64,000 nucleotides of DNA, from assembly GCF_011397635.1 (NCBI RefSeq), contig NC_064755.1, forward strand, positions 39,290,059 to 39,354,058, in the 5' to 3' direction. The DNA comes from Epinephelus fuscoguttatus (taxonomy: Eukaryota > Chordata > Actinopteri > Perciformes > Serranidae). Both the position numbers and the translations under genes were made by a program. A model generated the notes under the pieces. It saw only the letters and a program-made list of their open reading frames with translations. It was not told the origin of the DNA and searched no databases. How positions within the stretch are numbered: the first letter of the stretch is position 1; each line of letters starts with the position of its first letter. Below are positions 35,101 to 48,100 of the stretch, piece after piece.

Positions 35101-36617
35101 AAACTTCTTTATTCAGTGTTTTTACCGATTTTAATCACATGATTTGTTTTGGAGAGGAAGACACCTTTGCGGATAAGTTTCATCTGATTGAAATCTGCAA
35201 TCCTCACTGCTAGATGACACAATTAACCTTTCAGAGATAATTTTGCAAGTCATTTAATGTAATGTTATTCATGTAAATTACTTTGTAATAAGTTGATTTT
35301 AGATTAGTAATAGAAGGTGACCACTAAGGACATTTAGTGTCTAGATACAGAACTGCAGTAAGAAACTAGAGACAGATGTGTTTGGCACTAACTTTGTCAC
35401 CTAATCTTATATGAAGAAAAGTCAGACTGAAGCTGTTTTTGTTTTTCCTGCAGAACATGGAGGACATGGAGAAGAGCCACGATGCTTTCCTGCAGGGGGC
35501 GCAACAAGAGTTGAGGAAGGAGATGGCCACCCTACAGAAGAAGATCCTCATGGACACGGTGAGTGCAGACAGCAGAGTTAGGACTGATGTCTTTCAGTCA
35601 AACACAGAAGTTTGACTCGCAGTGAGCTCGCAATGTTACTAGTCTGCTTAAATACTTGTCAGTCTATAGCTTTAAAAATAAAATCTAATAATGTGAGAGT
35701 GATTAATATTGATTAAACATTGTTATTACAGCACAAAGTAAAAGAATACACCAAAGAAAATCAGAGTTAATGTTGCACTGACGTTTCAGTTAAATGTTGG
35801 GATGTTTGCATTATTGACAACAGCTGGCGTATTGCCAATAAGGGTTGTTCTAATAAAAGTAATTTTAGATACATGTGAATATTCTGAAATGAGTAGTTGT
35901 TCTCCATATAATAGAATGTTACAGCGCAAGCTGTTTTTCCATAGACTTCTGTATAAAAATATTCGTCAGCTAATTGTAGCAACTAATATGTTTAATGTTT
36001 GAAAAATTATCTTGGCCGTTATTCACCAAGAATTTCCCTGTCAGTAGACCGAGTCACAATGTTTGTCTGAAATAACTTCAGGGTAGAAACCCCTCGCATC
36101 ATAAACATTAAATGAAATGCTCCTGAGCAAACTCTGCCTCTAAAAAATATAATATCAGTTTAAGTGAACATACAACTAGTATATTACATAAAATAAGCAC
36201 AGCAGAAATGTGATAGATCAGACCACTGTGTGTAACTACATAATTTTTAATTATTATTTCTGCTGAAAACAAACAAACAAACAAAACTACCCATAGTTGT
36301 TAGCTCAATGTCATGGTGACGGTCTGTACCTCCCCAGATCAAATAGAGCAGAATAAATATGGGGAAGAGAAACATTACACAGAGTTATGACTAATTAAGC
36401 AGAAATATAAACTAAGAATACAAATTGAAGAGGGAAATGAGGTAAAAGTAAAAGGTACTGAGATACAGTAATGAAATGCATCACAACAGGGACATGACGT
36501 CAAGTTAATAATGTCACACCCTCTTGTGCTCCTTATTCATGTTGTCGATGTTTGTTTCCACAGCAACAGCAGGAGATGGCCACAGTACGTAAATCTCTGC
36601 AGTCCATGCTGTTCTAG
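32197..36617 (+). CDS. sycp3: Synaptonemal complex protein 3 (8 exons, 239 aa)
   Basis: Coding exons: 32197-32323, 33177-33258, 33407-33441, 33865-33982, 34283-34382, 34640-34738, 35454-35558, 36564-36617; the frame closes at TAG. SYCP3 builds the axial/lateral elements of meiotic chromosomes by self-assembly of helical tetramers. The N-terminus is basic and charged ([23 protein letters not shown]). The Cor1/Xlr core starts at [15 protein letters not shown] (about residue 73) and continues as one coiled coil with [39 protein letters not shown] and [13 protein letters not shown]. The last residues ([17 protein letters not shown]) match the conserved C-terminal tail needed for fibre assembly. 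Human SYCP3 is 236 aa, so this is full length. A MITE copy and duplicated repeats sit in the introns, none touching exons. Confidence 0.97.
32385..33110 (+). repeat. Tandem pair of TACTTGAGTATTTCC-type repeats in sycp3 intron 1
   Basis: Two similar blocks follow each other. Each opens with a text like GTACTTGAGTATTTCCATT, then ACTCCATTACATGTCAG or CCCCACTACATGTCAG, TTTACTGCATTTATT and a run of CATATTTCAACTAATAA-like DNA. The second ends with TTACTTAAGTAAAAATCTTA and ACCACTGCTAATG. It is the same family as 25740-26056 and 62825-63310. Confidence 0.6.
34870..35240. mobile_element. Degenerate MITE, family A with internal duplication, in sycp3 intron 6
   Basis: Two successive blocks of family A interior are seen: CTTTATTCCATGTTTTTACT..GAGGAGGAGACCTCTG at 34888-34955 and CTTTATTCAGTGTTTTTACC..GAGAGGAAGACACC at 35107-35166. 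The right part ends with GAAATCTGCAATCCTCACTG and CTAGATGACAC, but the terminal inverted repeats are lost or worn. Confidence 0.65.
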
Positions 36618-36976
36618 CTGGCTGTTGCCACGGCGACTGAGCTGGTTCCTACTTTAAGGATGCCTTCTAGGTTGGTGCTGCCATGGTTATTGGAGCTGTA
36701 GCTGTAATCCTGTAGTGTTGACATGGTTGCATAACCCGTATTTACAGAGTTCTGTTTCCATAGCGACAATGTTCTCTGCTCTGTTTCATAAGAGTTTGTG
36801 ATTTCAGCTGTTTTTACTTGTTTAATGAAAATATGAATAACTGAGGTATGTTTCAGTTCATTCTGCAGGGTGACAGCAGCTTTACTTTCATGTCATTTAT
36901 TTCCATGTGTTATGTGTGTCAGACTATGGTTGGGAACATGGACAGCCTGTAAACTCAACTACATGTTTTCCAGTTC

Positions 36977-36982
36977 AATAAA
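36977..36982 (+). terminator. sycp3 poly(A) signal
   Basis: AATAAA about 360 bp after the sycp3 stop, followed by AT-rich then T/G-rich DNA. It is the first canonical hexamer downstream. Confidence 0.65.
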
Positions 36983-36989
36983 AATGAAG

Positions 36990-38600
36990 TAAAAATTAAA
37001 TAAATATACATATATTTCTTTTTGTACAGACCAGTTTGGTTTCACTTTCTTTCATTTTAAATATTAGTGTGTTGTTGCAGTATACATCTGTAGGAGTGTT
37101 TTGAGTATGGCTGGGAAAAAGAATCATTTTTGCAGAATTGCTGCATTTGAATACCTTCTTTTAATGAATGTAGATGCATTTTTACACAGTAGTCATAAGA
37201 GATGAGATATGAGAGACTTTTATGTCATCCCTGTATATACAGTACAGTTACAGTATGTAAAGGAACAAAGTTCCCTGGTTCTCGGTGCAAAAAAAGAATA
37301 AAACATAAGGTGCAAACATTAAACAAAAAGAGGTACAGAACAAGATACAAGACCAGGTACAGTCATGTAATGCAATAACAAACACCGTAGTGCAATATAA
37401 AGTATAAATAAAAGTAGTTTAAATAAAAGTAAACAAGAATATTAGATGATTGTACAAGCCTCCAGCTTTTATTAAATGTTAACAAGTGGTGTGCACCTGT
37501 AGCAAAGGTTGCTCAGAGTTCAGGGGTCTCCAGGAGTAATGTCCACAGTTGGAGTCCTCATGCATACTGGTCTGTGGACTTCAGCCTCGTACCAGTTAAC
37601 ACTACTGAATAGCAATCCAGCCTGATTTAGGCTAAAGTATCAGGTGCCAGTACCATGTACTTTTATTAGTTTAGTTTCTAGTTAAGATTTTTGATATCTT
37701 CTAGATGTGTTTGTGTGTCCCTGTGTCATTTGTCTTATGATTCATGTGTCACGCTGCTGCTGTATTAATTGATCTTATCTGTTGAAAGCTACGGTCTAGC
37801 TGTGATATACTGTAAACTGAACTCAAAGGCCTTTTCACAGAAGATTCAAAGGCCATATGATGTAGTATCATGCTTGTATCACATTTGATTATTATAAGGG
37901 CTGAAACTAACAATTATTTTCAGTTAATATGCTTTTTGTTTTCTTGTCAAAACTCAAAGATAGTAAATTTTATAATGTAAAACAGGAACTAAATCCAGAG
38001 GATGACTACAGTTTTCCTTTGGAAAGTGATTTACACAACAATTAATTATAAAAATACTAGTTGATTCGGTTTTATCAGTTGATTAATTGATTTAAGACAA
38101 ATGGTTGCGGCTCGAACTTTAACATCTACCTATTTCAGAATTTGTTGCTGAATTTTTTCATTTTATTTTTAATTTGATTAACAAAATGATAAAGATTAAG
38201 TTAAAAAGTAGGTTCACATATTGCTCAACATCTTTCAGGAAAACAACTAAATAAAGTTTTGTGTTGCTAAATTTACATTTATGAACGTAATCATTTTCAA
38301 ACATTATCATCAAATATTTATAAAGGTATTCCTCTTCTTTTCTTGAGTTTTTGAAGAAACCAAACATCACAATTCAATAATAATAATGATAATACAAAGT
38401 TTATCCATGCAGCGTCGGGTCATAAGAGGACATTTTATTTTGTGTTATTTTATTGTGTTCTTTCTTCTTCTTTCAGTGTTCTTTTATTTTATACAGTCTA
38501 TGGTTCTTTCTCATTCACATTCAGTTTTATTTTTTGTGTGTTGTTTTTTTTCTCACGTGAAAAAAACAAAAATGAAAGTCAAACTGTATTTTTGAATTTT
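36990..38600. other. Intergenic stretch with worn repeats
   Basis: 37200-37460 looks like a LINE 3' end in minus orientation (ATACAGTACAGTTACAGTAT, GTTCCCTGGTTCTCGGTGCA). 37895-38112 looks like a worn hAT-type MITE (AAGGGCTGAAACTAACAATT at the left, GGTTGCGGCTCGAAC at the right). No gene was found. Confidence 0.45.
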
Positions 38601-38619
38601 CGGTACTTTTCGGTGTGAC

Positions 38620-38736
38620 ACCGGAAGTCCCCTGCTTATCTCTGAGTACACTTCCGGTTGTGAGTCAATTTCGATTGAGTTCCTTCACTGGCGGACCGTC
38701 CGTTACCAAACCGAAAAGCACCTCGACAAAATTCAG
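38620..38736 (+). promoter_or_regulatory. Promoter and noncoding first exon of the RING gene
   Basis: Two ETS sites face each other: ACCGGAAGT (38620-38628) and ACTTCCGGT (38650-38658), 30 bp apart. A GC-richer stretch follows and ends in the donor ATTCAG|GTAAAG at 38736/38737, which I take as the end of a noncoding first exon. The next exon starts at 39055. Confidence 0.55.
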
Positions 38737-39083
38737 GTAAAGTTAACAGAAATTACGTTTATTATGTTGTTATCGTTAGTAGCAGCAGAGTTTATTTTTA
38801 TATGGATTTATCGTCTTGTCTGTATATCTGTAGCTACTTCAGCTAGCTTTATGCTAAATCATGTAACGTTAACAAACGGACGCTGTGGCAGGTTCGGTAA
38901 CATAAACGCAGATTTTAATTTAGTCTTGGTGTAACTTTGTGTTTCAGCTCCTGGTGCCTTTATTAGTGTGTTCAGTAGAATACGTAACATTATTTTAAAT
39001 ATTCGGCGCTAAACGTGTGTCGTTTAACTCCTTTTTTAATTCATTCTTTCCCAGGTCAATATTGTTCTCAGCATTAGGATAAC

Positions 39084-39122
39084 ATGAGTTTGGATCTAAG
39101 GTGTTTAACGTTAACGAGTTGA
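39084..39122 (+). promoter_or_regulatory. Upstream ORF in the RING gene leader
   Basis: ATGAGTTTGGATCTAAGG starts a 12-codon frame ending in TGA at 39120-39122, 33 nt before the main ATG at 39156. Both lie in the exon that starts at 39055. The main start has a strong context (GGCCATGG), the upstream one a moderate one (AACATGA). Confidence 0.5.
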
Positions 39123-39155
39123 GAACCAGGTGTGTAAGCGGTGCCGGGGAAGGCC

Positions 39156-42100
39156 ATGGATGAGCCGTTAGGAGGCAGTTCGTCCGAGCCGGACAGTCCC
39201 GGAGGTCTGAACCGAGGCTGCCTCCTCGACCCCAGTGACGTCCTGTACCAGGATCTCTCAATTATCGTCCCAGAAACACCCAGGTAACATGGCTGCCTGT
39301 CTCAATTGCTCTTGTGTGGTGACATAAATATATCTGTGTAAATGTAAATTATTAATACAGAGAACAATGAATCATAAAGATAAAAAGCAACTGGTCAGCC
39401 CACTCTGTGAAAGTCCATGGTATACAGGCAGGCAGTCCAAAAATACATCTGAGGCACTCTGACGGAAGTTACAAATGCGTCATTCATTCACGGATAAACC
39501 AGCAGTTAATCATCAGTCTTCATCATGTTACCCTGAATGTTTTTGAGGGGAAAATTGTCATGGTATCTTGACGAAGACTAGTCGAAACACATTGGTTTAT
39601 CTGTGAATCAACATACCTCACATACTTAAGTCTAAATTCTCTTGTGTTTTCAAGGAGCGTAACAATCTGGATGTTGTTAATACGCTGATGTTTTGGATGT
39701 AGCTGTACGTAAGTTAAACAGTAGATGAGGTAAACATTGTTTGTGATGTTGTGTGCATGGCCAAGCTGTTAGAGGTTAACCACACGTTTCAGTTCACTCG
39801 TAAAGTGAAAGTGAAGATAATTCGGGATTTTCCATATCTGTTGTCAGCAACTATATTTCTTTCACTTTAGCAAAGTAAAGATGCGACCTACATAAGGAGT
39901 GTCGCCATTTTCAACAAGATTATATAAACTGAACAGACAACAGTAAAAGAGAAAACTAGCTTTCAGTTACACAGTTGCAGACTCCATATTTGTCAGGTGG
40001 AAGTCCTTTTCAGACTTGGAATACATCATATTCATCTGTCTGTTAAAGTGATGCTTTTTGTCATTCAGACTTTTATGTCAGTGTTGCTTAGAGCTCTTTC
40101 CAGACATGACAGGAACATTTTTGAAAAATCTTATGATAAGAAAGAAGACTGTTTTCTCTCAGCTGATGGATTTCAAATCTAATTTTGCAGATAAAGACTT
40201 CATTACTGACCATCTTAAGCACGAGGGATGAGAAAATTTAAACTATAAAGAGAGACTGTTGCTCAGATTAGCTCTGTGGTTGTTTTTTAAAAACTGTTTG
40301 TTCCAGCCGCTCTTTGAAGATCTGAGGAGAACCTCCCCAGCAAGTGAAACTCTTGTTTCATGGTTATTTTTAAACTGATTTTGTGCCTAAGAGATGAAGC
40401 ATGAGTTAACAGATCGCAGTGATTTTCAAAGGCAGTAATGTTACGTAAGATGTTTAAAAGGCCTTTCTCTGCATGTTGCACCTCATGCTGTGGTCTTTAT
40501 GATAATCCGACGTTCAGTTCAGACTCTCGTCGTGTTTAAAATCTTGCAGATCGTTTCAGAGTGGCATTGTGACTTTTATGTAAAATTTTGATAGCATAAG
40601 AGCTACATGTTAGTTAAATGACCATCAGATTAATGTGAAGAGGTGCAGGTCTGAAATGAGCTTAAGTACCTGGAAAACGCATGAAAAAATGAGTGATCAA
40701 TTAAATGTCCTGGAAAATCTTGTTTTTTCCTGGAAGATTATTTTATTTTCCTTGAGCTGAGAATGAACTCCTGCATTATCTATCAGTGTTCCCTTAATCT
40801 GATAATCAGAATCAGAATCAGAAATACTTTGTTGATCCCCGAGGGGAAATTATTTATGTTACAGGTGCTCCTTGCAAGAAAGGAAAGATACGTGAAAATA
40901 TAAGAAATTTAAACAGTAGTATTTACAAATATATAGTTAAATAAACAGGAATTATTAACAAACATAAACGTAAATAAATATATATAAATTTATTGTAAAC
41001 TGAACAAGATTATTTACACAAACAGAATATATACAGTCAGGGTGAAATGGGGTTATTGCACAAGTTAAATTAAATTATTGCAGTGTGTGAAAAAGTCTCA
41101 GGGCCACTCAGAGGGAGGAGTTGTACAGTTTGATGGCCCAGGCAGGAATGATTTCCTGTGGCGCTCAGTGGTACATCTTGGTGGTATGAGTCTCCCACTG
41201 AAAGTACTCTTGTGCCTGACCAGCACATGGTGGAGTGGGTATGAGACATTGTCCAAGATAGTTCGTAGCTTAGACAGTATCCTCCTCTCTGACACCACCA
41301 TTAGAGAGTCCCACTCCGTTCCCACGATGTCACTGGCCTTGTGGATCAGTTTGTTGAGTCTGTTGGCGTCCGCCACCCTCAGCCTGCTGCCCCAGCACAC
41401 AACAGCATAGAGGATAGCACTGGCCACCACAGACTCATAGAAAATCCTGAGCATAGTCCGGCAGATGTTGAAGGACCTCAGTCGCCTCAGAAAATAGAGA
41501 CGACTCTGGCCCTTCCTGTAGAGAGCGTTAGTGTTCTTAGCCCAGTCCAGCTTATTGTCAGTGTGTACCCCCAGGTACTTATAGTCCTCCACAATGTCCA
41601 CACTGACCCCCTGGATGGAAACAGGGGTCACCGGTGTCTTGGTCCTCCTCAGATCCACAGCCAGTTCCTTTGTCTTTGCCACGTTGAGCTGCAGATGGTT
41701 CTGCTCACACCATGTGACAAAGTTATCCACATCTGCCATCTGAAACTTATGTTCAGGATCATAATGTTCAAATGGTAGTTTTGTGTGGACAAGAGTATTT
41801 TGACCAGGTTGCTCTCTGATATGTTGTGGAACCAGTACGAACACACCTTTAAGTCACATGACATGGTAGCACCTGCAGGTTGGATGACATAACAACGTAG
41901 GTGGCAGAAGCTCAAAGTAATGTGAGTGATGCAAAGTGTTGAGTGTGGACTCGTTTGGGTGAGCGGTTCTCCAGAACGCTGAAAGCAGCAACACTGGAGT
42001 ACGAATGATCGGCTCGTTTTCAACAGCACGCAATCTGTCTGTCATACCAGCTTGATCATCACTGAAAATGTCCTGGAAAATAATTTCCAGTAAAGAGATA

Positions 42101-45100
42101 CTTGACTGTTAACAGTCTTAGGATTTTTTTGCTCAACGAACTATTGACTTAATATTAAAATCTGGTTTGTTTGTTTGTTTATCAGCCCACAACTTGGCAA
42201 ACGGAGGAGACGCACTCGCTTCACAGAGGAGCATTTCAGTCCGGTAAGTCACCGTGCTGACACCTTCAGTACTGACAGGTTTTAGTTTTTCTATTCTCAC
42301 CATGGCCAGCTCTGTATATCCAGATGTTGACTGCTATGTGTTTGTGTCCTCAGGTGGCCGCCGGTGGCGGATCTCCAGGACGACCAGAACTCTCACATAA
42401 ATCCAAACGCAGACGTCTGGCTGCAGCGGTGGGAGAGCAGAGCGTCGGCTTTGTTCCAGCTTCATCTCTCAGGACTTTCCCTTTAGACAGCTGGCTTGAG
42501 GCTCCGCTGTCCACCGCATCCTGCTCCTCCTCCTCGTCCTCATCTTCATCATCATCCACGACCTCCTACCTTACACCTGTGTCAGAGGAGGAGGTGGAAC
42601 AGGTTGGTTTGACTGTGGCGGGCTCCACAGTTGATTCCTGTCCTGCTCGTCTCAGCTGGAGGACGACACAAAGTCTGACACCAGCAACAGCTTCACCTTC
42701 ACCAGCAGCAGCAGCAGCATCCACCTCCGACTCTCTGTCCTTCCTCACCGCAGAGGAGAGGAGATGGCTGAACAGCGAGCAAGGAAACACCTCAACAGGT
42801 GAGGAGACAGTGTAGCTATGTGAATACAAAGAGGCTGCAGAACTTGCCTGAGAATCTATGTTTTTAAGCTTTCTTCCATATCACAGTATTCCAGTGATAG
42901 CTGTCTGTAAATCCGTGGGTACGCTGAAAACAGGACCTGCTCACACATCATTTGGCACACTCTTAATGAAGACATTGACTACCTTTACGGACAAAGTAGT
43001 CCAGTTTTTGCCTTTTATTTGAAAAGGACAATATTCCTTCAAAGCTGTTGACATGTCTAATGAAATGAATATTCCACTAATATTCCCATTTACGTGCAGT
43101 TTTGCATGCTCAAATTAAAATGCCCTGACATGTCGTTTATTACATCAAAATAAGGAAAAGTAAACGAGCTGGAGCCGCTTGACATTTTTGCTTTAATCGC
43201 TAGGACAGTTTTAGCGTAAAAGGGGGAGAAAGAGGGGAGGTGACATGCAGCAAAGGGCCATAGGTTGGAATCGAATCTGCAGCCACTGCAGCAAGGACAA
43301 AGCCTTTGCATATGGGATGCCTACCCTAACAGGTGAGCTAATGGGCGCCCTGTCATTTTGCTTCTTTGCATCAAAGTAGGATATTTTCAGAGTTTCATTA
43401 GTGGTGGACTTGTTGGACCGTGCGAACACAGCCTTGCTCTTTGATTCCTTTAACCACCTTCTGAAAACGTTGGCACTGTTTTGCGCAATAAAAAAACCTG
43501 TTTATCTAAGTGATGTTTAAAAGTAGGTGTGTTTCTCCGTCAGACCAGAAATTTGGGCTTTTCTTTTGAGCATGCATATCTACACCAGCCTTGCAAACTG
43601 TTGGCGAGTTGGTTTGTGTACATATACAGCATATATACATATACATGTACATACATATCCATGACAACACACTAGGGCTGCCACGATTAGTCGACTAATC
43701 GATGACTAATTGACTATTAAAATAATCGGTGACTATTTTAGTAGTCGACTAATCGGTTTGAGTCATTTTTCATAGAAAAGCACTATAAAAGTACCCCAAA
43801 ATACTCTTACTGCAGCTTCTTACATTCAAATATTGGCAGCTTCCAAACTCTCCCGTGACAGTGAACTAAAGACAAGACGAGACAGACCGACATTTTTCAA
43901 CATTTTAACACATTTTTTGATTAAATGATTAGTCGACTAATCGAAGAAATAATCGACAGATTAGTCGACAATGAAAATAATCGTTAGTGGCAGCCCTACA
44001 ACACACAGAGCCGACCGTAAACAGACAAGAGGCGATGTGTTGCAAACTGTAGTACAAACCCCGGCTTAAAGGCATTTTATAAATGTCCAAAGAATGCTCC
44101 TAAAACCTCGAATAATACTGCCATATCCCAAGTATTAATATGTAACATGCCATATTCAGAAAAGGGCTACTTTGGAAAATCCAACCGTATCAAATTCAGA
44201 ATATTGCCATATTTTGAATAATAGGAATATTAGTGTGCATGTAAACATACCAAATTTGACTACATGGAAACAAATATAGGATAAAAAGATTGAATCTCAA
44301 AGCAAACTCACTGAATCCACGGCAACATTTTACTTCCTGTTTAGCAAACACTGTCACTACAAGAGCTAGAAAGGCTGAGTTCATTTGATTAAGTATATCA
44401 TTAGGAATAATTGGTACATTCTGCTGGGACATAGTGAAAAATGTAATTCTAGGGATATAACTTTAACTTTAATTTGAACCCTGCAGAAACTCTGTATCTT
44501 TGTAGTTAAATAATTGACCTTAAAAAGATGATTTAGTCTGAAACTTTATTTATTTAATCAGAACTCTGGTCCTGATGTGAAGTGTTAAGACAGCCTCAGC
44601 AGTTTCAGCTTTTTGGTCCTGATTAGTAATTTCTTCTTCTGCAGCATCGGAGGAGATCGTCATCAGTGACGACGAGGAGGCCGTGGTTCGCTTGGCTCAG
44701 GAGGAGGAAGACGAGGCCTTGGCACGAAGCCTGCAGGTTAGCATCTCTCACCTGCCGGGTCAGAAAGAGACAACTCACCTGTGCAGAGTGTGTTTATTAA
44801 AATATTCATAATGCTCTCTGCTCACTCAGGCCCAGTTTGACCAAGAGGAGTCTGTCAGCAGGCACCAGCACCACCATCATCAGCTTCACCATCACCAGCT
44901 TTACCATCATCTTCATCAGCAGAGCCAGCACAGGGTAAGACAGAGATTAAACATATTTTTCTCAACAAATCCAGACAATTCATCCTGATAACAAATATTA
45001 TGTGTCTATCTAAAGTCTGATGCATCTGTCAGGTCATGAGAAGGTCGTACAGGTGAACAGGAAGTGCTGTAGGAACTGAAGTTAATGTGTGATCACAGAG

Positions 45101-48100
45101 TTTTGACTTGTGTTGTTCTGTGCAGTATTACATGGAGCACAGCTGGATGCCTCATTTACTGGCTGCTGTCTCTCCGCTGGTCGGCTTTGAAGATGGTAAG
45201 ATCATGAACACACTCGAGCTGCAACGCTTAGTCACAGACATTTAATTGACAAAATCATTCATTAGAAAATAATTGGCGGAATAATCGAGAATGATAAGTT
45301 GCAGCCCTGAAAGACACGGCTCTGAGCAATTAGCTATGAGTTGTTTTATAATAACACGATGAACCCCTTCACCAACAATGAAAATCACTATATGTAGAGA
45401 GACACTAACATATCAAGGCTAAAACGTGCCGAGTATAAATACAGAGGAGAAACAGACTGAACAGCAACATTCATGTGTACTTACCTCTGATCAGAAGCAG
45501 TTTGAGTTGAGGGTCTCAGTTGTGTTTACTTAAACTGATGCAGCTGGTGTGTTTCCACAGATTTGATTGGTCAAACCAGAAGACGTGGGCGGACCAGAAG
45601 GAGGAATGCCCAGCCTGAGCTTTCAGAAGACCTTCAGGGAAACGACTACGAGGTGAGGAGGAGAATAAAAATGTTTTTATTTAAACACATTAACAATGTG
45701 TTGGTCACAATGTAAGCTCATTCTCCACCTCAGTGTACAGAGACACAGTAAATATATAAAGGTAACATTCTGTTGAAATTAAACCAACAACAAGAGGAAA
45801 AAAATGAAATGCCTTAAAAATAAAACCACCGTTTCAAACAAACCTTTAGTTGGATATTAATAATTCAAATCAAAAGAGTTAAAAACAAAACTTTGAAGTA
45901 TATATCCCACTGAGCTCTGTTTGATGAAGTCAGAGCTTTAAAAGAAGCCTTTGAACGCTTTTTATTTCTAAATTTCATCTCTCATTTTGGGAAGAACGTT
46001 CAACGACGTCATCTTAGCTTCTTTCTTCTTTCAGTTGGATTCTTATAGGACCTCCAAGTGAACTGTCAGTAACAAAGTGGAGGATGAGGTAGTTAATTTA
46101 GTGAGAATTCTTTGATCTTAAAAACAGAAATGACTCTGACATATACCACAAAACCAGTTCATTGAATTTGTCTTTTTATATCAACTTGCATAATGTAATG
46201 TTGGGTATTTATGTATTGTATTTTTGTACATAGATGATTGTCTGTTTTTGTGTGGTACGCTATGGACCTTTTTCTGTGTCCCTGATAAAGTCATCATTAT
46301 TATTTTTATTATTATTATTAATTTATTTACTGCTCTAGGTGCCTCTGCATATTGTCCCCCCAGGATCCGCTAAAGTGTTTGAGTCTCTCAATCGTAGCAA
46401 CAAAAGATAACATAATGAAACTTCCCAGACTTGTTCAATCCCTCCTCATATCACTCTAAACCCTTGTGGTGGCATCTGATGAGCCTTCATAAAATCATCT
46501 CTCAAACTGTGTGTTTTACCAGTTATTTAAGAATGAATGCCATACTAAAAATAATCATAAATTAATAGTGTAAAACGAGCTTTTACATTAATGAATGAGT
46601 CAGAATCATCAGAGATCATAGTGTGTAACAGTGTGTAACAGTGCTCTGTATTTCTTTACAGACTGTTTTGGTGTCTGCTCATTTTGTCCATCTGCTCGTC
46701 TTTCAGGCCCTTTTAGCGTTCGAGGAGCGTCAGGGCTCTGTTGTGTCCAAAAAGTTGAGTCGGAGGGAAATCCAGAGGTTTCCTACCAAAACCTTCCAGT
46801 CTGCCAACAGCGCCGGCAACACTCAGTAAGTCATCAGTAAGATCCTCAGCCAGTCTGATCTGGACTCATGACGTTTGTATTCATTACCTGTAATGTTAGT
46901 GATGCCACATCTGGGCCAGAAGAGTCCTCCAAGTGGCCCAGCACACATAAATCCGATATATGGTAAGGTATGTAAATTACATATATAGAGTGAATCATTG
47001 TACTTCCTTCTCTTCTCTGTTGAGAGTTGCACATGTCAGGGTATGACCACTTGTCATGATTCTGTGCATTGATAGCTCTTTTTTACTCCGTTCCCACACT
47101 TAGTGTTTTTAACTACATTCATTTGTATCTGTATAAAAGTTGTTACCAAAAGCTTAAAAAGGTTTGAAAAAGGCAGCTGACAATGTTTGGCCCCACTCAA
47201 TTAGTAATTGAATCGTGTTAACGTAAGGATTAAAATGTCGACATCTCATGGTTTGTTCCTCTCCTCTGCTGATTGACAGGTGTCAGATCTGTTTCTGTGA
47301 CTACACTGATGGAGAGAAGCTGAGGATTCTGCCCTGTTTCCATGACTACCACGTCCAGTGTATTGACAGATGGTTGAAGGTAACTGCTCACACATCATGT
47401 TCTGCTCTACACGGAACTGTTCAACATTTTGTAAAATCTCCCTCTCTTCCCACCTCCCAGCTCCTCTAAAGCTCACTGACAAACATGTCACCTGATTAAT
47501 CTGTATTAAAACTGTGGGAAACACTTTTCTGTGGAGAAAAAAAAGAAGGCTTGAGCAGGTTTTCAGTGTCAACACAACTGTTTTATTATCTCTGAGTCTG
47601 AACACAGTGTAGCAACATTAGAAAAAGGCACGCATGTGGAAGAAGTGTGGGAAAAGTGTCACTGTTTAACCGCTATGAGAGGAGGAGCTGACGTTCGAGT
47701 GGAGCAGCTGTAGCAACATTTAGTTGGTCATTACCTTTAGTGGATAAAATGACAGAGTATTTACAGCATTCGTTTTTCATTTCGATTTTCTTAGTTGAAT
47801 AAAAATCAGCTGAGCCTGCCTGTGCTGCACTGTTATTACATTATTAATGTTATTATAACAGTATGTTAGAAAGATATTTCAGCATACTGCTGGTGTTTCC
47901 ACCCGTAATCATTTTACCGACATATAGCAGAACTGTTGTCATCTTTCTTTGTGAAACGAAGCCACGCTTTGGACCGATCATCCACTCCACCATGACTCTT
48001 TCTTGGTGTAAGTTCCCAACAGAGTAGACACGGGAGTTTGACTTAATTATTTGCAGAAAAATATGACAGCATCGCTAAAGAGAACTGAAAAGCTCGAAGG

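Noticed and set aside
41098-41844. 248-aa minus-strand frame as a possible host gene
   Set aside because: Its sequence is the C-terminal end of a fish LINE reverse transcriptase.
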